Assembly: GCA_946629205.1 (NCBI GenBank)
Contig: CAMOXP010000013.1
Coordinates: forward strand, 1 to 14,856
Direction: 5' to 3'
Length of the DNA stretch: 14,856 nt
Origin: an uncultured Bacillota bacterium
GTDB lineage: Bacteria; Bacillota; Clostridia; Peptostreptococcales; Anaerovoracaceae
Part shown: positions 1 through 6,109 of the stretch, one piece after another
Position numbering within the stretch: the stretch's first letter is position 1
How the letters are laid out: every line of letters starts with the position of its first letter
Made by a program: the position numbers and the translations under genes
Notes under the pieces: generated by a model
The model's input: only the letters and a program-made list of their open reading frames with translations
Databases searched by the model: none
Told to the model about the DNA's origin: nothing

Positions 1-5
1 CTCAG

Positions 6-317
6 GTACGGAACCAACGTAGAATTGAAGAACTGGCGAAGCACAATCTGAAATTAAGTACGGAACCAACGTAGAATTGAAGAACTGGCGAAGCACAAAT
101 CTGAAATCTCAGGTACGGAACCAACGTAGAATTGAAGAATTGGCGAAGCGCAATTGCAGGGAGTCTCGTGTACGGAACTAACGTAGAATTGAAGAATTAG
201 CGAAGCGCAGATGCATGAATCTCAATGTACGGAACTAGCGAAGAATCGTAGAATTAGGGACGCACAGAAGCAAAAGTCACAATACGGAACTAACGTAGAA
301 TCGGAGAATTAGCGAAG
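6..317. repeat. Diverging tandem repeat array, six copies, period 52-57 bp
   Basis: Six copies of a ~37-39 bp unit that begins GTACGGAACCAACGTAGAAT and ends near GGCGAAGCAC start at about 6, 58, 113, 170, 227 and 282. Copies 1 and 2 are identical over 39 bp. Copies 3-6 drift progressively (CCAAC to CTAAC, ACTGGC to ATTAGC), and copy 5 is the most rearranged. The 15-20 bp between units are related to one another (CTGAAATCTCAG, GCATGAATCTCAAT). The period is not a multiple of three and TAG/TGA codons recur inside units, so on the plus strand it does not read as one protein. The array may extend left beyond the window. The function is unknown; it could be a non-coding tandem array or a decayed repeat-containing gene. 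Confidence 0.85.
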
Positions 318-450
318 TTTATCCGGGAATCGTAGAAACGTAGAGGTGCAGGAATCCGAAGTAGAATCCACGGGGGAACAGGAAGCCCGAAGCACGGAAG
401 ATCAGGCCGCAGGAAGCGAGGTAACAGAAATGAGGGTGTTACAAGTTGAC
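318..450. other. Non-repetitive, purine-rich tail between the repeat array and a terminator
   Basis: This stretch carries decayed echoes of the repeat (CGTAGAAACGTAGAGG, AAGTAGAATCC) and is rich in GAA/GCA triplets. One plus-strand frame is open from about 313 to a TAA at 454-456. It encodes a Glu/Ser-rich tail ending VLQVDK, with the stop codon inside the terminator stem. No start codon or ribosome binding site supports a complete gene. It could be the end of a degraded repeat-rich coding sequence or simply non-coding. I see no RNA gene that I recognise here. Confidence 0.4.
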
Positions 451-509
451 AAGTAATGGGTTGCGTAGTACTAATAAGTAGGACGCAACCCATTACTTTT
501 TTGTTTTTT
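451..509 (+). terminator. Strong intrinsic terminator, perfect 16-bp stem
   Basis: The left arm AAGTAATGGGTTGCGT (451-466) pairs perfectly with ACGCAACCCATTACTT (483-498) around a 16-nt loop. T-runs follow at 497-502 and 504-509. It sits 27 bp upstream of the metallopeptidase start and faces away from the repeat array, so it would end transcription coming from the left. The size of the stem implies that the repeat region is transcribed on the plus strand. Confidence 0.85.
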
Positions 510-536
510 AAATATATTCAGACGAGGGGAACAAGT

Positions 537-899
537 ATGGACCTGAACAGAATGGGAGAGATCCTCGACATGCTGGCCGAGGAGCTGCCGGAAGAATTTT
601 ATAAGGATCTCAACGCAGGCATTGTTTTGACGCCTGAAATCAAGAGAAGTCCATATGGCGACGATATGGTGATCATGGGCGAGTACGTCAGATCCAATCT
701 GGGCCGCGGCATCGTGATCTACGGCGGTTCGATCAACAGCGTCTACGGCTGGATGACGGAGGATCAGATGACAGAGCAGCTCAGAGAAGTTCTCCGCCAC
801 GAGTTCACCCATCACATCGAATCCCTCGCAGGAGAGCGGGGACTGGAAATCAAAGATGAGGAACAGATTCGCCGATACCTTAACAGCAAACGAGATTGA
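537..899 (+). CDS. Small zincin-like metallopeptidase (Zincin_1 / DUF1025 type)
   Basis: A 120-residue soluble protein with no signal peptide. It has the zinc-binding HExxHH motif as HEFTHH (H88, E89, H92, H93), followed by E95 and the acidic segment LEIKDEE (about 103-109), which in this family supplies the third metal ligand. Size and layout match the ~120-aa Zincin_1 (PF06262) family, whose substrate is generally unknown. The start at 537 is chosen because GAGGGGA (524-530) lies 6 nt upstream; reading further upstream would run through the terminator hairpin. No obvious -35/-10 was found between the upstream terminator and the start, so the promoter may overlap the terminator. The end carries a short 13-bp-period direct duplication (GAGATTGAAG at 892-901 and 905-914). 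Confidence 0.85.
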   Translation: MDLNRMGEILDMLAEELPEEFYKDLNAGIVLTPEIKRSPYGDDMVIMGEYVRSNLGRGIVIYGGSINSVYGWMTEDQMTEQLREVLRHEFTHHIESLAGERGLEIKDEEQIRRYLNSKRD

Positions 900-919
900 A
901 GTATGAGATTGAAGCATAA

Positions 920-958
920 AAAAATGTGTCAAAAGAACCGTCCCTTTGACACATTTTT
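920..958. terminator. Bidirectional hairpin terminator with REP-like GAACCGTCCC loop
   Basis: AAAAATGTGTCAAA (920-933) pairs perfectly with TTTGACACATTTTT (945-958) around the 11-nt loop AGAACCGTCCC. A-rich and T-rich flanks give a U-tract in either direction, fitting its place between the convergent metallopeptidase and ilvE genes. From memory, the GTCAAA-AGAACCGTCCC-TTTGAC core resembles a dispersed palindromic element common in clostridial genomes, so it may be a mobile REP-like element reused as a terminator. Confidence 0.8.
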
Positions 959-979
959 GTATTAGTATTGGTGGATGTT

Positions 980-2008
980 TTATTTGATTTCGTGGATCCA
1001 GCCTTCCGGACCTTCGATTCTGCCCATCTGGATTCCGGTCAGTGTATCATAGAGTTTCTTGAGGGTTGGTCCCATTTCATCCATGCCGCTCGGGAAAGCA
1101 ATCTCTCTGCCGTGATCGTTGATCTTTCCTACCGGTGAGATGACAGCTGCTGTTCCGCAGAGTCCGCATTCTGCAAATTCAGGAACTTCCTCGAACTTGA
1201 CTTCGCGCGTTTCTGTCTCCATGCCCAGGATATCCTTAGCAACGATCATCAGGCTTCTTCTTGTGACGGAAGGAAGGATGGAGTCGGAGTGTGACTTCGG
1301 TGTGACGACCTTGCCATCCTTTGTGATGAAGATGAAGTTGGCGCCGCCGGTCTCCTCAACGCAGGTTCTCGTGCCTGCATCCAGATACATGTTTTCCGCG
1401 AAGCCTTCTGCATGGGCCAGTTCGCCTGCGTAAAGACTCATGGCATAGTTCAGACCAGCCTTGATGTTTCCTGTTCCGTGCGGAGCTGCTCTGTCGAAAT
1501 CCGATACCTTGATGACGATCGGCTTGATGCCTTCTTTGAAGTAAGGACCGACCGGCATGCACATCATACGGAATTCATACTCCGGAGCAGGAGCAACGCC
1601 GATCATCGGGCCGCTTCCATAAATGAACGGACGAACATAAAGCGTTGCGCCGCTGCCGTATGGCGGAACCCAATCTGCGTTTGCCTTGACCAGCATGTCC
1701 AAGGCCTCCATGAACATTTCCTCAGGAACGACCGGGATCGCAAGTCTTTTCGCGGAATCGACCATTCTCTGCGCGTTCAGGTCAGGACGGAATGTTACGA
1801 TCTTGCCGTCTTCTGTTCTGTAAGCTTTGAGCCCTTCAAAAACAGTCTGTGCGTACTGAAGCACGCCGGCGCATTCGGAAATGTGTACTGTTGGGTCGGT
1901 AATCAGTTCCAGCTCGCTCCATTTACCATCCTTATAGGAAGCGGTAACACGGTAGTCGGTCGGCTGATACTTGAAACTCAGGCTGCCCCAATCAATGTTC
2001 TTAGTCAT
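980..2008 (-). CDS. ilvE: Branched-chain amino acid aminotransferase (class IV PLP, BCAT type II)
   Basis: A 342-residue cytosolic enzyme that interconverts leucine, isoleucine and valine with their 2-oxo acids, using glutamate/2-oxoglutarate. The class IV PLP fold is shown by the Schiff-base lysine K183 in GTGNIKAGLNYA, by the cofactor-binding segment CVEETGGANFIF (E218/E219), and by GTAAVISPVG (285-294) near the C-terminus. Length is typical of the longer bacterial/eukaryotic-like BCATs. AGGAG lies about 9 nt upstream of the ATG at 2008. It appears monocistronic: a leader of ~50 nt follows an extended -10 at 2068-2076, and it ends at the bidirectional hairpin. It lies 123 bp downstream of hypB on the same strand with no clear terminator between, so some read-through is possible. 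No T-box or leader peptide was seen. Confidence 0.95.
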   Translation of the reverse strand: MTKNIDWGSLSFKYQPTDYRVTASYKDGKWSELELITDPTVHISECAGVLQYAQTVFEGLKAYRTEDGKIVTFRPDLNAQRMVDSAKRLAIPVVPEEMFMEALDMLVKANADWVPPYGSGATLYVRPFIYGSGPMIGVAPAPEYEFRMMCMPVGPYFKEGIKPIVIKVSDFDRAAPHGTGNIKAGLNYAMSLYAGELAHAEGFAENMYLDAGTRTCVEETGGANFIFITKDGKVVTPKSHSDSILPSVTRRSLMIVAKDILGMETETREVKFEEVPEFAECGLCGTAAVISPVGKINDHGREIAFPSGMDEMGPTLKKLYDTLTGIQMGRIEGPEGWIHEIK

Positions 2009-2064
2009 TTATTTATTCTCCTTTCAGATTGTTTTACGATTGTTTCGGAATGAATACTCTAATA

Positions 2065-2080
2065 ACCATTCTAACACAAA
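2065..2080 (-). promoter_or_regulatory. Extended -10 promoter of ilvE
   Basis: Read on the minus strand, 2080-2065 is TTTGTGTTAGAATGGT. It contains TAGAAT (2073-2068, 5 of 6 to TATAAT) preceded by TG-N. No good -35 is present, as expected for extended -10 promoters. It matches the element in front of the transglutaminase gene (TTTGTGTTATAATGGT, 6086-6101) at 15 of 16 positions, which supports both. Confidence 0.55.
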
Positions 2081-2131
2081 GGTTGCTTTAGTGCATTAGT
2101 TAACAGCAAAAAATCCCATGCGGCTGCGGAA

Positions 2132-2821
2132 TCATTTCCCGCTCCCGCCCCGCACGTTCTTCTCGAGCCAGGCAGCCCATTCCGGCACGCCCTCGCCGGT
2201 AGCGCCGGACAGGAAAAAGACAGGCGCATCCGGATTGCAGGCGGCGAGATTTTCGCGGAACCGGTCCGGGTCGAAGTCGAACGCTTCCATTGCGTCGATC
2301 TTGCTGACGAGCACCACATCCGCCTCCTCAAACATCAGCGGATATTTCAAAGGCTTATCGTCTCCTTCGGGCACGGAGAGTATCACTGCCTTCATGTGCG
2401 CGCCTGTGTCGAACTCAGCGGGGCATACCAGATTGCCTACGTTCTCCAGGAAAACAAGATCCAGGTCTTCGTAACCGATTCCCTTCAGGCCTTGCCGGGA
2501 CATCTCAGCGTCCAGATGACACATACCGCCGGTGTGCAGCTGTACGGAAGGAACGCCGGTTTCACGGGCGATGGTCTGCGCATCCACATCGCTGTCGATG
2601 TCCGCCTCCATGACACCCACTCTCAGAGGTGCAGCGCCGCTATCCGGATTTTGCAGTTGCCGGATCGTGCTGATGAGTGTTGTGGTCTTGCCCGAGCCCG
2701 GTGAGGACATGACGTTCACATAATATGTGCCCGCATCCTCGAGCTGACTGCGCAGCAGGTCCGCATCTTTATTATTGTCTTCAAGAATTGTCTTTTTTAA
2801 TTTGATTGTCTGAATATCCAT
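2132..2821 (-). CDS. hypB: Hydrogenase/nickel maturation GTPase HypB (orphan)
   Basis: A 229-residue SIMIBI-class GTPase that normally delivers nickel to the [NiFe]-hydrogenase large subunit together with HypA. Visible motifs: Walker A SSPGSGKTT (39-47), EADIDSD (72-78), the metal-site residues C101-H102 in GGMCHLDAE and C133 in the HypB signature ENVGNLVCPAEFDTG (126-140), and the G5-like LSGATGEG (204-211). The base-recognition motif reads SKID (173-176) instead of NKxD. The N-terminal CxxCGC nickel site and the His-rich region of some HypBs are absent. The ATG at 2821 is chosen over an upstream GTG at 2836 because the GTG overlaps GGAGGG, which is a good ribosome binding site 6 nt from the ATG. 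No hypA/C/D/E/F or hydrogenase gene is in the window. Confidence 0.93.
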   Translation of the reverse strand: MDIQTIKLKKTILEDNNKDADLLRSQLEDAGTYYVNVMSSPGSGKTTTLISTIRQLQNPDSGAAPLRVGVMEADIDSDVDAQTIARETGVPSVQLHTGGMCHLDAEMSRQGLKGIGYEDLDLVFLENVGNLVCPAEFDTGAHMKAVILSVPEGDDKPLKYPLMFEEADVVLVSKIDAMEAFDFDPDRFRENLAACNPDAPVFFLSGATGEGVPEWAAWLEKNVRGGSGK

Positions 2822-2842
2822 TGATTCACCCTCCACTCATGA

Positions 2843-2871
2843 AGTATATGTGAATTGATTCCCATAATCAA
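2843..2871 (-). promoter_or_regulatory. hypB promoter
   Basis: On the minus strand, -35 TTGATT (2871-2866) and -10 TATACT (2848-2843) are separated by exactly 17 bp. The -10 lies about 20 nt upstream of the hypB start codon. This is the best canonical sigma-A-type promoter in the window. Confidence 0.75.
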
Positions 2872-2872
2872 T
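2854..2872. promoter_or_regulatory. Perfect palindrome over the hypB -35 box (possible operator)
   Basis: ATTGATT (2854-2860) and AATCAAT (2866-2872) form a perfect 7-bp inverted repeat around CCCAT. It covers the -35 hexamer and half of the spacer, an ideal place for a repressor. The 5-bp gap (7 bp if scored as TTGAT/ATCAA) does not fit the 4-bp gap of FNR/CRP sites, and it does not resemble the NikR half-site GTATGA. The cognate regulator is unknown. Confidence 0.4.
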
Positions 2873-2964
2873 AGAAAGGTTTTGCTTCGGCGATGAGAAC
2901 AATCAAATGAGAATGATCAACGGAGAGAAAAAAACAACGGGGTATTGCCTTCAGAGCGGCAGCC

Positions 2965-3006
2965 TTGATATGATAGGTGCAGCAAATGCGATAATGCAAA
3001 TGCGAT
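2965..3006 (+). promoter_or_regulatory. Probable promoter of the flavodoxin-fold gene, with direct repeats
   Basis: TTGATA (2965-2970) and GATAAT (2990-2995) are spaced 19 bp apart. TGC directly before the second hexamer makes it an extended -10. The 11-bp direct repeat GCAAATGCGAT occurs at 2982-2992 and 2996-3006, spanning the -10 and start region. The spacing is long, so the assignment is moderate. Confidence 0.45.
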
Positions 3007-3026
3007 GGTATAGGAGGGATAACAAT

Positions 3027-3572
3027 ATGAAAGTACTGATTCTGAACGGAAGCCCGCGCAAGGGCAACACATTGACAGCGATCAAAGCCATCCGGAAAGG
3101 CCTTGAGGAAAGACCGGATGCAGCAGATATCGAAGTGACGCAGATCGATGCGGCAGGCAAGGAAATCATCCCGTGCAAAGCCTGTAACGCCTGCGGCTGC
3201 ATGAGCAGGTGCATCTTCGCGGATGATTCCCCGGAGATCAACGCAGCAGTCGAGGAAGCCGATGCGATCATCTTCGCAACGCCGGTCTACTGGTGGGGCA
3301 TTACGGCGCAGCTGAAACTGGTCATCGATAAGTTCTACGCCCGCGCGTCGAAGTTTTCGGGAACCGGTAAGAAGATCGGAACCGTCGTGATCGGAGAGGC
3401 GGAGCTCAATGACGCGGAATACGAGATCATACAGAAACAGTTCCAATGCATTGCTGATTATCTGGGATGGAACGTTGTCTTCGCGAAATCCATATCCGCA
3501 AACAAGCCAAAGGATCTGGCAGCAGATGAGCAGATGCTGGCAGAACTGGAAAAGCTGGGTGCGGAGCTGTAA
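3027..3572 (+). CDS. Flavodoxin-fold NAD(P)H-dependent FMN oxidoreductase with cysteine cluster
   Basis: A 181-residue cytosolic flavoprotein of the NADPH-dependent FMN reductase / iron-sulfur flavoprotein-like group. The N-terminal phosphate-binding loop is LILNGSPRKGNT (4-15) and the isoalloxazine-binding loop is FATPVYWWGI (about 84-93). Between them lies a cysteine cluster, CKACNACGCMSRC (C50, C53, C56, C58, C62). It contains CX2CX2CX5C, which fits the spacing of 4Fe-4S-binding iron-sulfur flavoproteins, although many relatives keep only some cysteines and cluster binding is inferred. AGGAGGG (3012-3018) lies 8 nt before the ATG at 3027; an in-frame extension to 2907 would read through the promoter and is rejected. 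It diverges from hypB and converges with the hydrolase gene, leaving a 22-bp gap. The physiological substrate is unknown. Confidence 0.85.
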   Translation: MKVLILNGSPRKGNTLTAIKAIRKGLEERPDAADIEVTQIDAAGKEIIPCKACNACGCMSRCIFADDSPEINAAVEEADAIIFATPVYWWGITAQLKLVIDKFYARASKFSGTGKKIGTVVIGEAELNDAEYEIIQKQFQCIADYLGWNVVFAKSISANKPKDLAADEQMLAELEKLGAEL

Positions 3573-3594
3573 CGATAGAATTGTAACGGAAGAG

Positions 3595-4602
3595 CTACAG
3601 ATTGTCCTTGAAGAATTTGACGACCCGGTTCATGATCTCGACTTTGATTGGGGACACATCATAGGACATTTCGTAGCCGTGACCGTCGTCGGTCGTTACT
3701 TCATAGATCGCAACATTAGAATAAGCATGGGCACAGTCAAGGCTGGTTTTTGGTTCGACGACTGTGTCCTTTGTATTGTAATAGACCATTACGGGCTTAT
3801 CGCCGAATTTGTCGCCGGTGAGAGCAGGATTCAGCTCGTAGTATTCCTCAAACCACTCCGGGGTAAAGGTCAGTACGCCGCGTTTGCATTTGCCGTCCTT
3901 TGCCACGATGGCGCGGATGCGATCCCATTCTTCCTGGCCGCCCACATAGTGGATGAGGGCGTACTCATTGCCGGCAGGCGCGATGAGGGCCATGGCCTTG
4001 TAGTCGATGCCGCCCCAGCTTTCATTGCCCATGATCATGGCGACGCGGCCGCCGAAGGATCTGCCGTAAACACCGATGCGGTCCGGATCAACATTATAGT
4101 GATCCATCGTGTAGCCGATGAGGAGCATGTTGGATTCAAGCATATCTTTGAGTGTGTAATCATTGGTGCGCCCGGACTTGTCCTTGGCAAGGGCTTTGTC
4201 CGGATCGTCTGTCAGGCAGCGGTTAAAGTCCGCGCGGACTGCGGCGATTCCGTTTGACGCCAGCAGTTCAGACAAGAGCCGCGCGCCGCCGCTGTTCAGG
4301 CTGCCGTAGATCCCGTGGGAAATGCAGACGAGCGGATAGGGTCCTTCGATATCGGGCGCTACGATCTCACAGTACGTGTAGGTGCCGTCTTCATTTTGGA
4401 GGAATACATCTTCGGTGATCACCTTTTCCGGGCCGCGGTCCAGCGCGCTTTCGTCGCCGGCATCCGGTTCTGACGACGTGCATCCGGTCAGCGCCGCAGC
4501 CAATGCAAAAGCAAGAAAAAGGCATAGACAAAGAGCTGCCGCAACATGTACGGCAGCTGTTTTATTCGTGTATTTCTCTGTGCGCTTACTTGGCTTCTTC
4601 AT
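3595..4602 (-). CDS. Secreted alpha/beta-hydrolase lipoprotein
   Basis: A 335-residue exported lipoprotein. It has a basic N-region (residues 1-14), a hydrophobic stretch (about 15-38) and a lipobox LTGC with lipid-carrying C41. The hydrolase core shows an HG oxyanion-type turn (ISHG, 94-97), the nucleophile elbow GRSFG with S182, a probable acid D279 in NTKDTVV, and H308 in DDGHGYE. This makes a complete Ser-Asp-His triad on the outer face of the membrane. It resembles the dienelactone hydrolase / esterase group; the substrate is not evident. Its start overlaps the end of the acyltransferase gene by 17 bp and has only a weak ribosome binding site, suggesting translational coupling. Pairing with an O-acyltransferase suggests opposing addition and removal of acyl groups on a surface glycan, but this is inference. 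Confidence 0.82.
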   Translation of the reverse strand: MKKPSKRTEKYTNKTAAVHVAAALCLCLFLAFALAAALTGCTSSEPDAGDESALDRGPEKVITEDVFLQNEDGTYTYCEIVAPDIEGPYPLVCISHGIYGSLNSGGARLLSELLASNGIAAVRADFNRCLTDDPDKALAKDKSGRTNDYTLKDMLESNMLLIGYTMDHYNVDPDRIGVYGRSFGGRVAMIMGNESWGGIDYKAMALIAPAGNEYALIHYVGGQEEWDRIRAIVAKDGKCKRGVLTFTPEWFEEYYELNPALTGDKFGDKPVMVYYNTKDTVVEPKTSLDCAHAYSNVAIYEVTTDDGHGYEMSYDVSPIKVEIMNRVVKFFKDNL

Positions 4603-5869
4603 TGTTGTTTTTCTTTAGGTATTTTCCTTCCAGCCATTCGGTGATGAATGACGCACGCAGCGGTCCTTCAGTCAGCAGGTCATAGAGCTTGACCCAGAAC
4701 GGAGCTGCCAGTGAAACGCCGGTCAGCAGCGCGCTGCCCCAGACAAGGACGTAGAAGAGCACCAGATTCTTCGGGCATCCGCCTGCCAGCGGATCCAGCA
4801 CGCCGGACATGCACAGGACGAACACGCCCACAATAGAGAGCACAGTGATAATGATCGATACTGCCCAATTGTTGTGCTTCTTATGCAGCAGGGAAATGCC
4901 TGCAAACCATGCGACGATCAGGCTGCCGACGACGCCCATGTAGACATTGTACTGAGTGATTACATGCCGCAGTCCCAAGTGGAACAGGTAGATTGGCATG
5001 GTGTTCGTACCGATATAGCAGAGGAAGTTCTGCTTGGACGGCAGGATGTTGACCATAAAGGCGATCCATCCGGCGGACAGTCCGAAGACCAGCAGTCTCC
5101 ACAAGCATTCGGTGTACCAGGTGTGTCCGAACCGGGTAAGGTCTTCCTTCAACAGGAACCATGAAAGCGTCGGCCCGTTGTACATGAGCCAGATTGACAT
5201 GCCGACAAGCACCGCGCCGAGCAGCGCCACGAGGATAGGTTTTTTCTTGAGCGTCCGGACTTTGTCCAAGGTTTCCTTCGAGCAGTAGTAGCCGATCAGG
5301 AAGAACGGGAAGTAGGAGAACACACGTCCCAGCGCCATGAACTGACCGAAGGGCAGAACGCCGGCGGCGAGCATCATGATGATGCTCATGGGCAGCGCCC
5401 ACTTGAATTTAACGATTTCTACCAGGAAGTACCGGTACAGGAACAGGGCGACCAGGAACCACAACGCGAAGGATGGGGTCAGGTAGCCGAAATACTTTCC
5501 GATCGGACAGTCGAAGCCCCATGCAGCAATCAGGGTGATGGTCGTAAATACCAGGTACGGCCACAATATGCCGCGGAAGGCGGTCTCTCTCGCCCGCTCC
5601 GGTTTCTTGGAAAAGTACCCGGACAAAAACATGAACGCCTGCATGACGAAAACATTGATTGTAATGTAGACGAATCCGGTCGGGTGTGTCTGCGCCCATC
5701 CGGCGCTGCCATACAAGGCAGCATACCAGTTGCCCGAAGCCTTTGTGAAGTGGGAAATCGGGATCGACAGCATCAGGATCCCGCGGAACGTGTCGAACAT
5801 ATAGTCACGTTGCTTTTTTGTTGTAATCGTTTCAGCCGGTGCACTGCCGGCAGGCTTCTCTTCAGCCAT
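4586..5869 (-). CDS. Polytopic membrane acyltransferase (acyltransferase 3 / fucose-4-O-acetylase-like)
   Basis: A 427-residue integral membrane protein with about ten hydrophobic segments. The N-terminal signature RDYMFDTFRGILMLSIPISH (21-40) carries the family's conserved D26, R29 and H40. Other typical stretches are FLSGYFSKK (81-89), ALWFLVALFLYRYF (135-148) and YIGTNTMPIYLFHL (about 310-323). Members use acyl-CoA to O-acylate sugars or lipids, and the closest general description is COG3594-like (fucose 4-O-acetylase). The start at 5869 has a strong GAGGAGGAAA ribosome binding site. A longer in-frame reading to 5953 has none. The extracytoplasmic hydrolase gene overlaps its 3' end. The acceptor is unknown because no polysaccharide genes adjoin. 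Confidence 0.85.
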   Translation of the reverse strand: MAEEKPAGSAPAETITTKKQRDYMFDTFRGILMLSIPISHFTKASGNWYAALYGSAGWAQTHPTGFVYITINVFVMQAFMFLSGYFSKKPERARETAFRGILWPYLVFTTITLIAAWGFDCPIGKYFGYLTPSFALWFLVALFLYRYFLVEIVKFKWALPMSIIMMLAAGVLPFGQFMALGRVFSYFPFFLIGYYCSKETLDKVRTLKKKPILVALLGAVLVGMSIWLMYNGPTLSWFLLKEDLTRFGHTWYTECLWRLLVFGLSAGWIAFMVNILPSKQNFLCYIGTNTMPIYLFHLGLRHVITQYNVYMGVVGSLIVAWFAGISLLHKKHNNWAVSIIITVLSIVGVFVLCMSGVLDPLAGGCPKNLVLFYVLVWGSALLTGVSLAAPFWVKLYDLLTEGPLRASFITEWLEGKYLKKNNNEEAK

Positions 5870-5896
5870 TTGGTTTCCTCCTCTATGCCGGTCCGA

Positions 5897-5914
5897 ACGC
5901 GGACAGATCCGCGT
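5897..5914 (-). other. Hairpin in the acyltransferase 5' leader
   Basis: ACGCGGA (5897-5903) and TCCGCGT (5908-5914) pair perfectly with a 4-nt loop, about 15 nt upstream of the ribosome binding site of the minus-strand acyltransferase gene. Lacking a T-tract, it is not a terminator. It could stabilise the leader or modulate translation. No known riboswitch fold is recognised. Confidence 0.4.
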
Positions 5915-5956
5915 GTGAGCCGGAAGAATGTGAATGCCCTGAAGCATCCGCATATA

Positions 5957-5985
5957 AGGATATCAAATTATTAACTAAAATACAA
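5957..5985 (-). promoter_or_regulatory. Possible promoter of the acyltransferase-hydrolase pair
   Basis: On the minus strand, TTGTAT (5985-5980) and TATCCT (5962-5957) are spaced 17 bp apart within an AT-rich stretch. Each hexamer matches consensus at four positions. It would give a leader of about 80 nt containing the hairpin at 5897-5914. Confidence 0.35.
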
Positions 5986-6085
5986 ACATATTAAAGATTT
6001 ATCACTAACAGGCGATTATAACTAGGCATTTAAATGTATCTTTTTCAGATCACAGTATGCAGATTGGGATGCGCGGATGGAATTC

Positions 6086-6101
6086 TTTGTGTTATAATGG
6101 T
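6086..6101 (+). promoter_or_regulatory. Extended -10 promoter of the pilus-like operon
   Basis: TTTGTGTTATAATGGT contains a perfect TATAAT (6093-6098) with TG-N in front (6090-6092). No -35 lies at 16-18 bp. Because the ATG follows only 11 nt after the -10, transcription would start around 6104-6106 and leave a leader of about 5 nt. The element is nearly identical to the ilvE one. Confidence 0.65.
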
Positions 6102-6109
6102 GTCACAAA

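Noticed and set aside
6..317. CRISPR array
   Set aside because: The 15-20 bp between units are too short and clearly related to each other, units diverge strongly, and there are no cas genes in the window.
290..493. Minus-strand 67-aa reading frame in the repeat tail
   Set aside because: It begins within the terminator stem, has no ribosome binding site and reads as low-complexity proline/leucine sequence; it is a by-product of repeat composition.
456..536. N-terminal extension of the metallopeptidase
   Set aside because: It would start in the terminator hairpin; the ATG at 537 has a proper ribosome binding site and matches family length.
1147..1168. Redox CXXC switch of BCAT
   Set aside because: The CGLC (residues 281-284) lies before GTAAVISPV, not at the CVVC position of mammalian BCAT, so there is no basis for a redox switch.
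2009..2131. T-box or leader-peptide attenuator for ilvE
   Set aside because: Only 123 bp lie upstream; no T-box sequence, no run of Leu/Ile/Val codons and no terminator hairpin were seen.
2854..2872. FNR/CRP site upstream of hypB
   Set aside because: The TTGAT and ATCAA halves are separated by 7 bp instead of 4.
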